Translations under genes and position numbers: made by a program
Part shown: positions 16,191 through 26,629 of the stretch, piece by piece
Layout of the letters: each line of letters begins with the position of its first letter
How positions within the stretch are numbered: the first letter of the stretch is position 1
Notes under the pieces: generated by a model
What the model was told of the DNA's origin: nothing
Database searches by the model: none
What the model saw: the letters and a program-made list of their open reading frames with translations, nothing else
Assembly: GCF_004217145.1 (NCBI RefSeq)
Contig: NZ_SHKR01000012.1
Location: 1-64,000, forward strand
Origin: Kribbella rubisoli
Lineage (GTDB): Bacteria > Actinomycetota > Actinomycetes > Propionibacteriales > Kribbellaceae
Direction of reading: 5' to 3'
DNA: 64,000 nucleotides

Positions 16191-18908
16191 ATGATGGGGC
16201 GCGTGAACGAGGTGTCCGCGCGCGAGGCCGAAGTACTGGAGGCGTTGGCCGGTCACCGGTCGAACGCGCAGATCGCCCGTGCCCTGCACATCTCCGTGCG
16301 CACGGTCGAGAGCCACGTCTCGTCGTTGCTCCGCAAGTACGGCGTCACCGACCGCCGCGAACTCGCCGACCTGGCCGGATCACAGCGCGCTCCGGGGATG
16401 ACGGGGCTGCCCGCCGGCCGGACAACCTTTGTCGGGCGCTCTACCGAGACGGCGGCGGTCCGTACGGCGCTCGGGCAGTCCCGCCTGGTGACCCTGCTCG
16501 GACCTGGCGGCATGGGCAAGACGCGGCTGGCTGCCGTCGTCGCGTCCGAGGTGGGCGCTGCCGGCGCGTTCGTCGACCTGGTACCTGTTCGGGACGGCCT
16601 GGTGACGAGAGCGGTGGCGACAGCGCTCGGGCTGACCGAACGCCCGCCGCAGAGTCTCGAGCAGGTCCTGATCGAGCACCTGCAGCAGGGCCGGTGGTTG
16701 CTCGTCCTCGACAACTGCGAGCACCTGGTCGACGAGGCCGCCGTACTCGCGGAACGACTGCTCCGCACCTGTCCCGAGGTGACGATTCTCGCGACCAGCC
16801 GGGAGCGGCTCGGTGTTCCGGCGGAGGCGACTGTGCTGCTGCCGCCGCTGGACGCCGCGATCGAGCTGTTTACCGACCGGGCGCTGGCCGTCGACCCGGC
16901 CTTCACCGCATCGACCGACGATCTCGCGGAAATCTGCGCGCGGCTGGACGGCATGCCGCTGGCCATCGAGCTCGCCGCGGCCAGGATCGGCTCGCTCGGA
17001 GCGGACGGTCTGCAGGCGGCGCTCGACGACAGACTTCGGCTGTTGGCAGGCGGTCGCGGTGTGGATGCCCGGCACCGGTCGCTGGCCGCGGTGATCGGGT
17101 GGAGCCACGAGCTGCTGGACGAGCAGGAGCGGCTGCTGTTCCGGCGGCTCTCCATCTATGTCGGCGGTTTCGACCTGGACGCCGCGAGTGCGACCAGTCC
17201 GGAGCTCGGGCGGGGCGAGGTGGCAGACCTGCTCGGACGGCTGACGGACAAGAGTCTCGCCGTACGCCGGGGCTCGCGCTGGCGGCTGCTCGAGACGATC
17301 CGCGAGTTCGCCCGCGACCAACTGACCGAGGACGAACTGGCCACCGCCCAGAACCGCTGGCTCCACTGGGCCGCCGACACCGCCACCGCTCTGGAGACCC
17401 GCCTCGACGCCCCCGACTGGCAACAGCCCTACGACGAGGTAGCCGGCGACCTCCGAGCCGCACTCGCCGCAACGCCCGATCCGGCTGCGCCCAACCCGAC
17501 GGCGCGCGATACGGCGGCGGGCGTTGTGGTGGCGCATCGGTTGGCGCGGTCGTTGGGGCATCTCGGGTTTGCCAGGCGTGAGTTTCGGGAGTCGATCGGC
17601 CATTACCGGTCGGCGGCCGAGTGTGCTCCCGACGGTGTGGCCGCCGCGCTGGATCTGCGGTCGGCTGCCGATGCCACGCTGGCGATCTCGGACGCGGAGA
17701 CCGGAGTCCAGCTACTCCTCGACGCGGCCGACCGAGCAGTTGCTGATGGCAACGTTAGGGCCACGATGCTGGCCCTGGCGGTGATCGCAGCGAACCGGTA
17801 TCCGACCGGGTCGCTGTACGACCTGTCAAAGGAGCGCAGCCAAGAGCTCCTCCAGCAGGCCGTGGACAGCGCGCGCCTAGGCGACTCGCAAGTGAGCGCA
17901 TTGCTCGCGACAGCCAAGGCCTGGGAGCACGGCGGCCGACGGATCGGCGCCGATCCTGACCTCGCCGCGGAGGCCGTCGCCGCGGCCCGCCGGACCGGTG
18001 ATCCGGTCCTGATCGCGGGCGCTCTCGACGCATTGACTGTGGCAGCCGGTAACGCGGGACGGCTGCGCGACGCACGCTCGTACGCCGTCGAGCGGATGCG
18101 GTTGGTCGGGCCGTTGCCGAGGCACGAGCCGTATGCCGCGGCCGAGATCATCGACGCGTTCCATGTCGCGCCGACCACGGCGACCGCCGTCGGTGATCTG
18201 CCTGCGGCGCTCGCAGCCGTGGGTGCGCCGGACGATCCGGTCGGCGACCATCCGTACATCTCGCTGCCGCGAATGATCCGGGTCTACGCGCTGACCGGGC
18301 AGTTCGACGCCTGCGTGGAGCACGCGGACGCACTCTGGGAACGCTGGCAAGGCGCGGGCGCCCCGCCGATCGAGTGGATGGCATCCGCCCTGTCCGCGGC
18401 CGCGATGGTGCACGGTCTGCGCGACGACGGCTTGTTCGACGTCTGGCAATCGCGCGCGCTGGAGGTCGCCCGGTGCGCGGACGTGGAGGATGCGCCGTGG
18501 TTGGCTGCTCCGTACACGTTCGCGCGGGCACGGGTCGCCGTACAGTTGGGGGACGTCCAGCACGCGGCAGCCGTCGTACGACGCGCGTTCGCAGACTTCT
18601 CCGAGCGTTGGTGGGCGCCGTACGCCCGATCCGCCGCCGCGGAACTCGCCGTGGTCGCCGGGCTGCCCGACGCATCCGAGTACCTCGCCGCCACCGCACC
18701 GGAGGCAGCTGAGAACAACTGGGCCGCAGCCTGCCTCACCCGAGCCACCGCGCGGTCCACCGGTGACCTCGACGCCCTCCTCCGAGCGGCCGACGCCTTC
18801 GAACACATCGGCGCCGAGTTCGAGCGCGCCTACACCCTCGCCCTCCACCCCGCGCACGCCTCCGAAGCCCGCGCCGAACTCGCGGCCCTGCAGGTGGCCG
18901 TTCCGTAG
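16191..18908 (+). CDS. Large NTPase transcriptional regulator with N-terminal LuxR helix-turn-helix
   Basis: This is a signal-integrating regulator of about 905 residues. Residues 8-60 are a LuxR/GerE helix-turn-helix (SAREAEVLEALAGHRSNAQ, RTVESHVSSLLRKYGV). The next 300 residues form a STAND-type NTPase with Walker A GPGGMGKT near 104-112, Walker B LLVLDNCEHL near 168-177, a sensor region TSRERLGVP, and GMPLAIELAAARI. The remaining 450 residues are an Ala-rich helical TPR-like array. The N-terminal placement of the DNA-binding domain differs from LAL regulators. ATG 16191, ATG 16194 and GTG 16203 are all possible starts. The gene diverges from the DoxX-BBE operon across 210 bp, making that operon its likely target. 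Confidence 0.88.
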   Translation: MMGRVNEVSAREAEVLEALAGHRSNAQIARALHISVRTVESHVSSLLRKYGVTDRRELADLAGSQRAPGMTGLPAGRTTFVGRSTETAAVRTALGQSRLVTLLGPGGMGKTRLAAVVASEVGAAGAFVDLVPVRDGLVTRAVATALGLTERPPQSLEQVLIEHLQQGRWLLVLDNCEHLVDEAAVLAERLLRTCPEVTILATSRERLGVPAEATVLLPPLDAAIELFTDRALAVDPAFTASTDDLAEICARLDGMPLAIELAAARIGSLGADGLQAALDDRLRLLAGGRGVDARHRSLAAVIGWSHELLDEQERLLFRRLSIYVGGFDLDAASATSPELGRGEVADLLGRLTDKSLAVRRGSRWRLLETIREFARDQLTEDELATAQNRWLHWAADTATALETRLDAPDWQQPYDEVAGDLRAALAATPDPAAPNPTARDTAAGVVVAHRLARSLGHLGFARREFRESIGHYRSAAECAPDGVAAALDLRSAADATLAISDAETGVQLLLDAADRAVADGNVRATMLALAVIAANRYPTGSLYDLSKERSQELLQQAVDSARLGDSQVSALLATAKAWEHGGRRIGADPDLAAEAVAAARRTGDPVLIAGALDALTVAAGNAGRLRDARSYAVERMRLVGPLPRHEPYAAAEIIDAFHVAPTTATAVGDLPAALAAVGAPDDPVGDHPYISLPRMIRVYALTGQFDACVEHADALWERWQGAGAPPIEWMASALSAAAMVHGLRDDGLFDVWQSRALEVARCADVEDAPWLAAPYTFARARVAVQLGDVQHAAAVVRRAFADFSERWWAPYARSAAAELAVVAGLPDASEYLAATAPEAAENNWAAACLTRATARSTGDLDALLRAADAFEHIGAEFERAYTLALHPAHASEARAELAALQVAVP

Positions 18909-18915
18909 TCGATCC

Positions 18916-19057
18916 GTGCTCGCCGATGCGCCGAAGGTCTTCACCTTCGTCACCGACGGCGTCCGCCTGTTCGACCTGCTCGGTGGGTGCGCCGGTGAAC
19001 CTTAAGTGCGACCGCGTGGTCGAGGCCGGCAGCGGCGTCACCCACCTGCGCTTCGAG

Positions 19058-19081
<24 letters not shown>
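18916..19081 (+). pseudogene. Remnant of a dihydrofolate-reductase-family (RibD C-terminal-like) gene
   Basis: Between the LuxR-type gene and aminopeptidase P lies decayed coding sequence. Frame one reads VLADAPKVFTFVTDGVRLFDLLG; after a frame change near 18985 the next frame reads GAPVNLKCDRVVEAGSG then VTHLRFES and stops at 19081. In intact DHFR-family proteins TFVTDG and GVRLFD..LG..PV.L are separated by about 50 residues. Both blocks here share GACGGCGTC at the junction, so a microhomology-mediated deletion joined them. The N-terminal half is absent. The remnant overlaps the last 24 bp of the convergent peptidase gene. A 7-bp hairpin (18932-18949) occurs inside it. Confidence 0.55.
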
Positions 19082-20497
<1,416 letters not shown>

Positions 20498-20515
20498 CGT
20501 CGACCAGTCCTCGTC

Positions 20516-20938
20516 TCAACGCGGGGTGTGCAGTTGGTCGCCGCGGAGCGTGCCGCTGTCGGGCAGCGCCTCGGCGGGGTCGGAGCCGATACGAGTGATC
20601 GCATTGTGCTCGTCCACGAAGACTACGCTCGGTTCAAAGCCCTTCGCCTCGGCGGTGCCGAACATCCCGTAGGCGATCAGGATGACCAGGTCACCGGGGT
20701 GGATCAGGTGCGCCGCGGCGCCGTTGATCCCCACCACCCCGGACCCGCGCGGCCCCTCGATCAGGTACGTCGACAGCCGCTGCCCGTTGGTGATATCGAC
20801 GATGTCCACCTTCTCGCCGGGCAGCAGATCCGCCGCGTCCATCAGATCCGCGTCGAGCGTGCACGATCCGACATAGTGCAGGTCCGCCTGCGTCACCGTC
20901 GCCCGGTGCACCTTCGACTTCATGATCTCGCGCCACAT
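20516..20938 (-). CDS. panD: Aspartate 1-decarboxylase
   Basis: PanD converts L-aspartate to beta-alanine for pantothenate and CoA synthesis. It is made as a proenzyme and self-cleaves between Gly24 and Ser25 to create the pyruvoyl cofactor. With the ATG at 20938 the sequence [20 protein letters not shown] places HYVGS so that Gly24-Ser25 falls exactly at the canonical position, which decides this start over the ATG at 20947. Lys9, Tyr58-region TYLIEG and the [12 protein letters not shown] block match mycobacterial PanD. Length is 140 residues. The rest of the pan pathway is not in the window. Confidence 0.95.
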   Translation of the reverse strand: MWREIMKSKVHRATVTQADLHYVGSCTLDADLMDAADLLPGEKVDIVDITNGQRLSTYLIEGPRGSGVVGINGAAAHLIHPGDLVILIAYGMFGTAEAKGFEPSVVFVDEHNAITRIGSDPAEALPDSGTLRGDQLHTPR

Positions 20939-21007
20939 GGCCGCCATGATCCGGTCCCCGCGGCCTGCTGTCAGTGGCCGCCGTCACGGCGTTCCGCAAA
21001 GGCGGCG

Positions 21008-23203
21008 TCAGCGGGAGGCTAGTTCGGGTTCGCGCGGGTCGGGGGCGGGCGGGAGGTTGCGGCGGAGGGTCTCGCCCTCGATGTCGACGTTCGGCAGGAG
21101 GCGGTCGAGCCAGCGCGGGAGGTACCAGGCATGGCGGCCGAGGAGGGCCATCACGGCCGGGACGATCGTCATCCGGACGACGAAGGCGTCGATCGCGACG
21201 GCGAGCGCGAGGCCGAAGCCCATCTCCCGGATCAGCGTCTGGCCGGACAGGATGAAGCCGGAGAAGACCGCCGTCATGATCACGGCCGCCGCCGTCACCA
21301 CCCGGGCGCCGTGGGCGAACCCGTCGACGACGGCGGCTCGCGGCGTACCGCCGTGGACGTGTTCCTCGCGCATCCGGGTCACCAGGAAGATCTGGTAGTC
21401 CATCGCGAGCCCGAACACCACGCCGATCAGGAAGATCGGCAGCATGCTGATGACCGGACCGGTCTGGCCCTCGATCCCGAACAGCCCGGCCAGCCAGCCC
21501 CACTGGAACACCGCGACCACCGCTCCGAACGTCGCCGCGACGGTCAGCAGGAACCCGAGGGTCGCCTTCAACGGCACCAGCACCGACCGGAACACCAGCA
21601 TCAGCAGCAGGAATGCGAGCCCGATGATCAGCGACAGGTACGGCACCAGCGCACCGCCGAGCTTGTCCGAGATGTCGATGTTGACCGCGGTCGCGCCTGT
21701 GACGGACACCTCCGCGCCACCTGCGTCGGGCATCGCCCGGATCGCCTTGACCAGGTCGTGCGTCTGCGTCGCACTCGGACCGGTTGCCGGAATCACCGTC
21801 AGCAAGGCCGTGTTCCCAGCCGGGTTGAAGGTCGGCGGTGTCACCAGAGTCACATCTGGCAGCCCACGTACGGCGGTTGCCGTTGCCGCCGCCGCAGCCG
21901 CAGGGTCGGAGGACGCGCCGGCGTCGACGACGACCATCAGCGGCCCGTTGAATCCGGCGCCGAAGCCCTCGGAGAGCAGCTCGTACGCCTTGCGCTGGGT
22001 GGAATCGGGTGCCGCGGTGCTGTCGTCGGGCAGCCCGAGTTCGAGATCGGTCGCCGGGAGCGCCAGCGCGCCGAGACCGATCACGGTCACCAGGAGCACC
22101 GCCACGGGTCGGCGGGTGACGAAGCGGCCCCATCGACGTCCGGCCGAGACCCGACCGGCTGCCTCGGGATCACCGGCCCGCAGACCCGGGATCCGGCCGC
22201 CGAGCACGCGGCGTCCGGCGAATCCCAGCAGCGCGGGCAGCAGGGTCAGTGCGATCGCCACCGCGAGTACGACGGTGAACGCGGCGGCCAGGCCCATCTG
22301 GGTCAGGAACGGGATATCGACGACGAACAGCCCGGCCAGCGCGATCACCACGGTCAGTCCGGCGAACACCACCGCGGAGCCGGCCGTGCCGACCGCGCGG
22401 CCGGCCGCCTCGCCCGGTTCCAGTCCGGTGCTCAGCTCGTGCCGGTACCGCGACATGATGAAGAGCGAATAGTCGATCGACACCGCGAGACCGATCATCA
22501 GCGCGAGGATCGGCGTACCCGAGCCGATGTCGATGAACCCGCTGGCGGCCGAGATCGCGGTCACCCCGATGCCGACCCCGATGATTGCTGACAGCAACGG
22601 TAGGCCCGCCGCGATCAGCGAGCCGAAGGTGATCAGCAGGACGACGGCGGCCACCCCGATCCCGATCACCTCGGTCAGGCTCTGACTGTCCTGCGGCTGC
22701 ATGGCGTCGCCGCCGTACTCGACCGTGAGCCCGGCTGAGCGCGGCGGTTCCACGGCGCTGGCTACTGCCTCCTGCGCCTCGGGGGTGACCTCCTGCGCCG
22801 TGACGTCGTACGTCACCTGCGCATAGCCGGTCCGGCCGTCGGCAGAGATCGCCTTTGCGGTGAAGGGATCCGTCACCCGGGCGACCTGTGGCGCGTGGTC
22901 GATCCGGCCGAGGGTCTGGCGTACCTGCGCGGTGTTCGCGGCGTCGGTCAGCTTCTGGCCGGGTGGCGCCTGGAAGACGATGCGGGCGGTCGCGCTGTCG
23001 GCGTCTGCCTGCGGGAACCGGTCCTGGAGCAGGTCCGCCGCCCGCTGCGACTCCGTGCCTGGGATCGAGAAGCCGTTGGCAGTCGGGCCGGACAGGGCGG
23101 CCGCGCCGGCGATGCCGGCGGCCAGGAGCCCCAGCCACACCAGAACCACCAGCCGGCGACGGCGGAACGCGAACCGGCCCAGCCGGTACAGGTAGGTAGC
23201 CAT
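21008..23203 (-). CDS. MMPL/RND-family membrane exporter
   Basis: This 731-residue protein has two repeats of one helix, an extracytoplasmic domain and five helices. The first extracytoplasmic loop begins after helix 1 (VVLVWLGLLAAGIAGAAAL) and includes GTESQRAADLLQDRFP, a common MMPL feature. Membrane Asp-Tyr pairs occur in SIDYSLFIMSRYRHEL and AMDYQIFLVTRMREEH, which fit the proton-relay positions of the family. MMPL proteins export lipids or small molecules using proton motive force. It lies 81 bp downstream of a two-component system on the same strand and is the best candidate for that system's target. Confidence 0.92.
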   Translation of the reverse strand: MATYLYRLGRFAFRRRRLVVLVWLGLLAAGIAGAAALSGPTANGFSIPGTESQRAADLLQDRFPQADADSATARIVFQAPPGQKLTDAANTAQVRQTLGRIDHAPQVARVTDPFTAKAISADGRTGYAQVTYDVTAQEVTPEAQEAVASAVEPPRSAGLTVEYGGDAMQPQDSQSLTEVIGIGVAAVVLLITFGSLIAAGLPLLSAIIGVGIGVTAISAASGFIDIGSGTPILALMIGLAVSIDYSLFIMSRYRHELSTGLEPGEAAGRAVGTAGSAVVFAGLTVVIALAGLFVVDIPFLTQMGLAAAFTVVLAVAIALTLLPALLGFAGRRVLGGRIPGLRAGDPEAAGRVSAGRRWGRFVTRRPVAVLLVTVIGLGALALPATDLELGLPDDSTAAPDSTQRKAYELLSEGFGAGFNGPLMVVVDAGASSDPAAAAAATATAVRGLPDVTLVTPPTFNPAGNTALLTVIPATGPSATQTHDLVKAIRAMPDAGGAEVSVTGATAVNIDISDKLGGALVPYLSLIIGLAFLLLMLVFRSVLVPLKATLGFLLTVAATFGAVVAVFQWGWLAGLFGIEGQTGPVISMLPIFLIGVVFGLAMDYQIFLVTRMREEHVHGGTPRAAVVDGFAHGARVVTAAAVIMTAVFSGFILSGQTLIREMGFGLALAVAIDAFVVRMTIVPAVMALLGRHAWYLPRWLDRLLPNVDIEGETLRRNLPPAPDPREPELASR

Positions 23204-23284
23204 GCAGCCGATGCTTCCGGCCGCGCTCCGTCACTCGCGTCGGCCAGCCGCAGGCACCTCGCCGTACTGCGTCCGCCGTACGGG

Positions 23285-23971
23285 CTACTGCGTCTGCGGT
23301 ACGACGGCGCCGGGGCGAACCAGTCCGGTCTGGTAGGCGAGTACGACCAACTGCGCACGGTCACGGCAGTCGAGCTTCACCATGGCGCGATTGACGTGGG
23401 TCTTCGCGGTCGACGGCGACAGGACGAGGCGTACGGCGATCTCCTCGTTGGACAGGCCGAGCGCGACCAGGCCGACGATCTCGCGCTCGCGTTCGGTCAG
23501 TACGTCGAGCACCGACGGGCCGATGTCCTGTCCGGTCTGCGGTTCGGCCAGGAAGCGGTTCATCAGGCCGCGGACCGCCTTGGGGGACAGCAGGGCGTCG
23601 CCGCGCGCGACCACACGGATGGCGTCGATCAGCTCGGCCGGCTCCACGCTCTTGCCGAGGAAGCCACTTGCACCGGCGCGGATCGCGTCGAACACGTATT
23701 CGTCGACCTCGAACGTGGTCAGGATCAGCACCTTCACGCCGGCCAGCGCCTCGTCCGCGGTGATCAGCCGGGTCGCCGCGAGACCGTCCATCTCGGGCAT
23801 CCGGATGTCCATCAGCACCACGTCGGCCCGCTCGGTCCGGGCCAGCTCGACCGCCTCCCGGCCGTTCGCGGCCTCAGCAACGACCTCCAAATCGGGTGCT
23901 GAATTCACCAGCACCTGGAACCCGCTGCGGATCAGCGTCTGGTCGTCGGCCAGCAGCACCCGGATCGTCAC
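23285..23971 (-). CDS. NarL/FixJ-family response regulator
   Basis: This is a 228-residue response regulator. The receiver domain (3-120) has the acidic pair at Asp9-Asp10, phosphoacceptor Asp55 in VVLMDIRMPEMDG, the switch Thr in ILTTFEVDEYV and Lys in FLGKSVEP. The LuxR DNA-binding domain (about 155-215) has LTEREREIVGLVALGLSNEE and STAKTHVNRAMVKL. The GTG at 23971, preceded by GGGAG, gives the standard start (TIRVLLADDQ). It follows and overlaps the kinase gene, and precedes the MMPL exporter. Confidence 0.93.
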   Translation of the reverse strand: MTIRVLLADDQTLIRSGFQVLVNSAPDLEVVAEAANGREAVELARTERADVVLMDIRMPEMDGLAATRLITADEALAGVKVLILTTFEVDEYVFDAIRAGASGFLGKSVEPAELIDAIRVVARGDALLSPKAVRGLMNRFLAEPQTGQDIGPSVLDVLTEREREIVGLVALGLSNEEIAVRLVLSPSTAKTHVNRAMVKLDCRDRAQLVVLAYQTGLVRPGAVVPQTQ

Positions 23972-25127
23972 CCACAACTCCCGTCTCGAGAGGAAGAACA
24001 GCATGTACGCCGAACCCGCCGCCCGGCTCCGGCCCTGTCGTCAGTTGTCCGCCGACGGCGGCAACTCGCTCCCGCATACCGACAAGCCCGTGACCCGCAC
24101 CGAGCTGCCGGCCAGCTGCGGTTCCGCCGGTGTCGGTTACGTCGACTGCGAGGGCGTCGGTGGAGCAGGTGAGGCGGACTCTGGCGGCCGCACCGGTCGC
24201 GTGTTTCAGCACGTTGGTGAGGGACTCCTGGACGATGCGGTAGGCAGTGAGTTCTATGACGTCCGGGAGGTCGCCGATGGAGTCGGGCGGGACCCAGTCG
24301 ACCTCGACGCCTGCTGCAGTGAAGGAATCGATCAGAGCGCCCAGTTCGAGCAGGGACGGCGTCGGTGCGGTCGGTAGGGGAGAGCCGGAGCGGCGGAGTA
24401 CACCGAGGAGAACGGTGAGCTCCTGCAGCACAGTGCGGCCGCCGGAGCGGACCAACGCCAACGCTCGCTCGGCCTCGTCCGGCTGACTACGCAGTACGTG
24501 CGCAGCGACACCGGACTGGACGTTCATTAGCGCGATGTGGTGAGCGATGACGTCATGCAGCTCGTGTGCAATCCGCAGCCGCTCCTCGATCACCCGGCGC
24601 TGCGCTTCCTCATCCCGGGACTGCTCGGCCCGGACCGCTCGGTCCTCCAGCTCCCGCAGATACGCACGCCGGTACTGCGTGGCTTCGCCGATACACGCGC
24701 CGACCAGCACGACCAGCCCGTTGACCAGGTTCGCGAACAGTTCGCCGTCGGTGTACACAGCGGCGGCGACAACCGTCACAGCTACCACCGACACGATCGC
24801 AGCTGCGCGGGTTCGCCGTTCCGTCCGCTGCACCACTGTGTACGCCGCGCACGCCATGAACAGCCCGATCGGGCTCTTGGCCTGCTGCGTGATCGTGTAC
24901 GTGACCCCGACGAGGGTGGTCAGCGCCAACGCGACCACGGGGACCCGCCGCCGCAGCAGCATGAACACGGCGCCGGCGATGATCAGCAACGACCCGGACA
25001 GAGTCAGGAACTCCTCGCCGTGCCGACGTTGATGCAGCGACAACCCGTTCCCCAGCAGGATTACGCTCGCCAGGACGCAGTCGAGCACCAACGGGTGCAC
25101 CCGCACGCTCCGCCACCGCGCGTCCAT
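23874..25127 (-). CDS. NarL-type sensor histidine kinase
   Basis: This 417-residue membrane kinase is of the HisKA_3 class. About five helices occupy residues 12-160 with very short outside loops, suggesting it senses a membrane or lipid signal rather than an extracellular ligand. The phosphorylated His is in IAHELHDVIAHHIALM. The ATP-binding domain shows ESLTNVLKHATGAA and GLVGMRERVAAVGGQL. The ATG at 25127 starts just before the first helix (MDARWRSVRVHP). The frame continues 98 bases into the response regulator gene in another frame, a longer overlap than usual. The expected family C-terminus is reached near VHAVLPLE, before the overlap. Confidence 0.9.
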   Translation of the reverse strand: MDARWRSVRVHPLVLDCVLASVILLGNGLSLHQRRHGEEFLTLSGSLLIIAGAVFMLLRRRVPVVALALTTLVGVTYTITQQAKSPIGLFMACAAYTVVQRTERRTRAAAIVSVVAVTVVAAAVYTDGELFANLVNGLVVLVGACIGEATQYRRAYLRELEDRAVRAEQSRDEEAQRRVIEERLRIAHELHDVIAHHIALMNVQSGVAAHVLRSQPDEAERALALVRSGGRTVLQELTVLLGVLRRSGSPLPTAPTPSLLELGALIDSFTAAGVEVDWVPPDSIGDLPDVIELTAYRIVQESLTNVLKHATGAAARVRLTCSTDALAVDVTDTGGTAAGRQLGAGHGLVGMRERVAAVGGQLTTGPEPGGGFGVHAVLPLETGVVGDDPGAAGRRPDADPQRVPGAGEFSTRFGGRC

Positions 25128-25207
25128 AACGCTCACACTACGTGGCCACCCAGCCGCAGGCGTCGTCCTCAGGCCGTATCCGCGCCGTACCGCGAACGCA
25201 GTACGAC

Positions 25208-26629
25208 TCAGGCCGGTTCTTGAGAGGCCTGTACGGCGAGCTCGCGCAGCGCCTCGTACCGCGGACGCATAGTCGCCACCCTGTCGACCTCGGCGGGGAC
25301 CGGGGTCAGGTGCTCGCCACCCGGCTCCGGAGACAGTCCGAGCGCCACCGCCGCCGCGCCGCGGGCGCCTACCTCCGCCTCGGCGCACACGGTGGTCGGA
25401 CGCGCGAACGTCGCGGTCAGGCAGCGGCGCCACCACTCAGAGGCGTCGATGCCGCCGCCACCCAGTACGACGTCCAGCTGCCGCCCGAACAGCGAGTCGA
25501 GCATGCGCAGCCCGCGGTCGACCTCCAGGGACGCGCCCTGCAGCGACGCGGCGAGCAGGTCCGCCGCCGTGTCGTCGAACGACAACCCGAAGAACACTCC
25601 GGAACCGCTCGGCACAGTCGCCGGCGGCCTGGTCCCGGCCATGAACGGGATCGCGATCGCCCGCGAGGCGCCGACCTCAACACCAGCCAGCTCATCGGAC
25701 TCCAGCCGCAGTACGCCGGTCAGCCACGCATGCAGGTTGCCGGCCGCAGAGAACGCCATACCGGTCACCGCGCGCTTGTCGTCGACCCGGTAGCGCCACA
25801 GCTCCCACGGCAGCTCAGGCGCGTCGTCGATCGGATGCACGACGCGTACGGCGGCCGACGTCCCCACCGTCACCGCAGCGGTCCCCACGTCGTACCCTCC
25901 TGTCCCGACGTTCGAGGCAGCCCCGTCACCCGTCGGCGGATGCACAGGTACGCCGACCAGCCCCGGCCAGCGGCGTGCGTACTCCGCGGACAACGACCCG
26001 GTCCATCCGGTCGGCACGATCGACGGCAACCGGTCCGCGCGTACGCCGGCGATGTCGAGCGCCTCGTCGTCGTACGTGCCGGTGGCCAGGTCGAGCGTCC
26101 CGGTGCCGGACGCGATCGACACCGACGTCACCCGCTCGCCGGTCAACCGCTCCAGCACGAGATCGGGCAGCCCGGCGAACTCCGCGGGGGAGCCGGTCGA
26201 CAGCAGCCAAGGGATCCGTCGGGTCCAGTACAGCCGATGCAGCCAGGCGCCGGTGCGCGCATGGAAGGCATGTTCGTCAACGGACGGGGCGAGGTCGACC
26301 GAGCGTGTGTCGGCCCAGGTGATCACCGGCGTCAGTGCGCCACCCGTGTTGTCAAGGGCAACGATCGAGTGCCACTGCGAGGACAGCACGATCGCGCCGA
26401 TGTTCTCGAGATGACCGTTCTGCTGCAGCTCGTCCAGGCAGCCGAGCAGCCCCTCGACGTACTCGTGCAGGTCGAGCGTCGCGGAGCCGTCCGAGCCGTA
26501 CGTCGGGGCGATCTTGTGCCGGGCCAGTGCGCCGGGGATCGGCGACGCGTCGTCGTCGGACAGCACGAGGGCGCGCGCGGACGACGTACCGAGATCGAGA
26601 GCGAGGACGCGCCCGTCAGTCCTGGTCAT
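25208..26629 (-). CDS. FGGY-family carbohydrate kinase
   Basis: This is a 473-residue sugar kinase of the gluconokinase/xylulokinase type. The first phosphate-binding loop is [14 protein letters not shown], the second is [12 protein letters not shown], and the adenosine motif is [21 protein letters not shown] block near residue 105 matches the sugar-binding segment WxDxR. The substrate is not decided by sequence alone. The ATG at 26629 overlaps the otsA end by 14 bp. It is the last gene of an overlapping operon of amidase, Gfo/Idh dehydrogenase and otsA, which suggests a joint carbohydrate pathway. Confidence 0.9.
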   Translation of the reverse strand: MTRTDGRVLALDLGTSSARALVLSDDDASPIPGALARHKIAPTYGSDGSATLDLHEYVEGLLGCLDELQQNGHLENIGAIVLSSQWHSIVALDNTGGALTPVITWADTRSVDLAPSVDEHAFHARTGAWLHRLYWTRRIPWLLSTGSPAEFAGLPDLVLERLTGERVTSVSIASGTGTLDLATGTYDDEALDIAGVRADRLPSIVPTGWTGSLSAEYARRWPGLVGVPVHPPTGDGAASNVGTGGYDVGTAAVTVGTSAAVRVVHPIDDAPELPWELWRYRVDDKRAVTGMAFSAAGNLHAWLTGVLRLESDELAGVEVGASRAIAIPFMAGTRPPATVPSGSGVFFGLSFDDTAADLLAASLQGASLEVDRGLRMLDSLFGRQLDVVLGGGGIDASEWWRRCLTATFARPTTVCAEAEVGARGAAAVALGLSPEPGGEHLTPVPAEVDRVATMRPRYEALRELAVQASQEPA

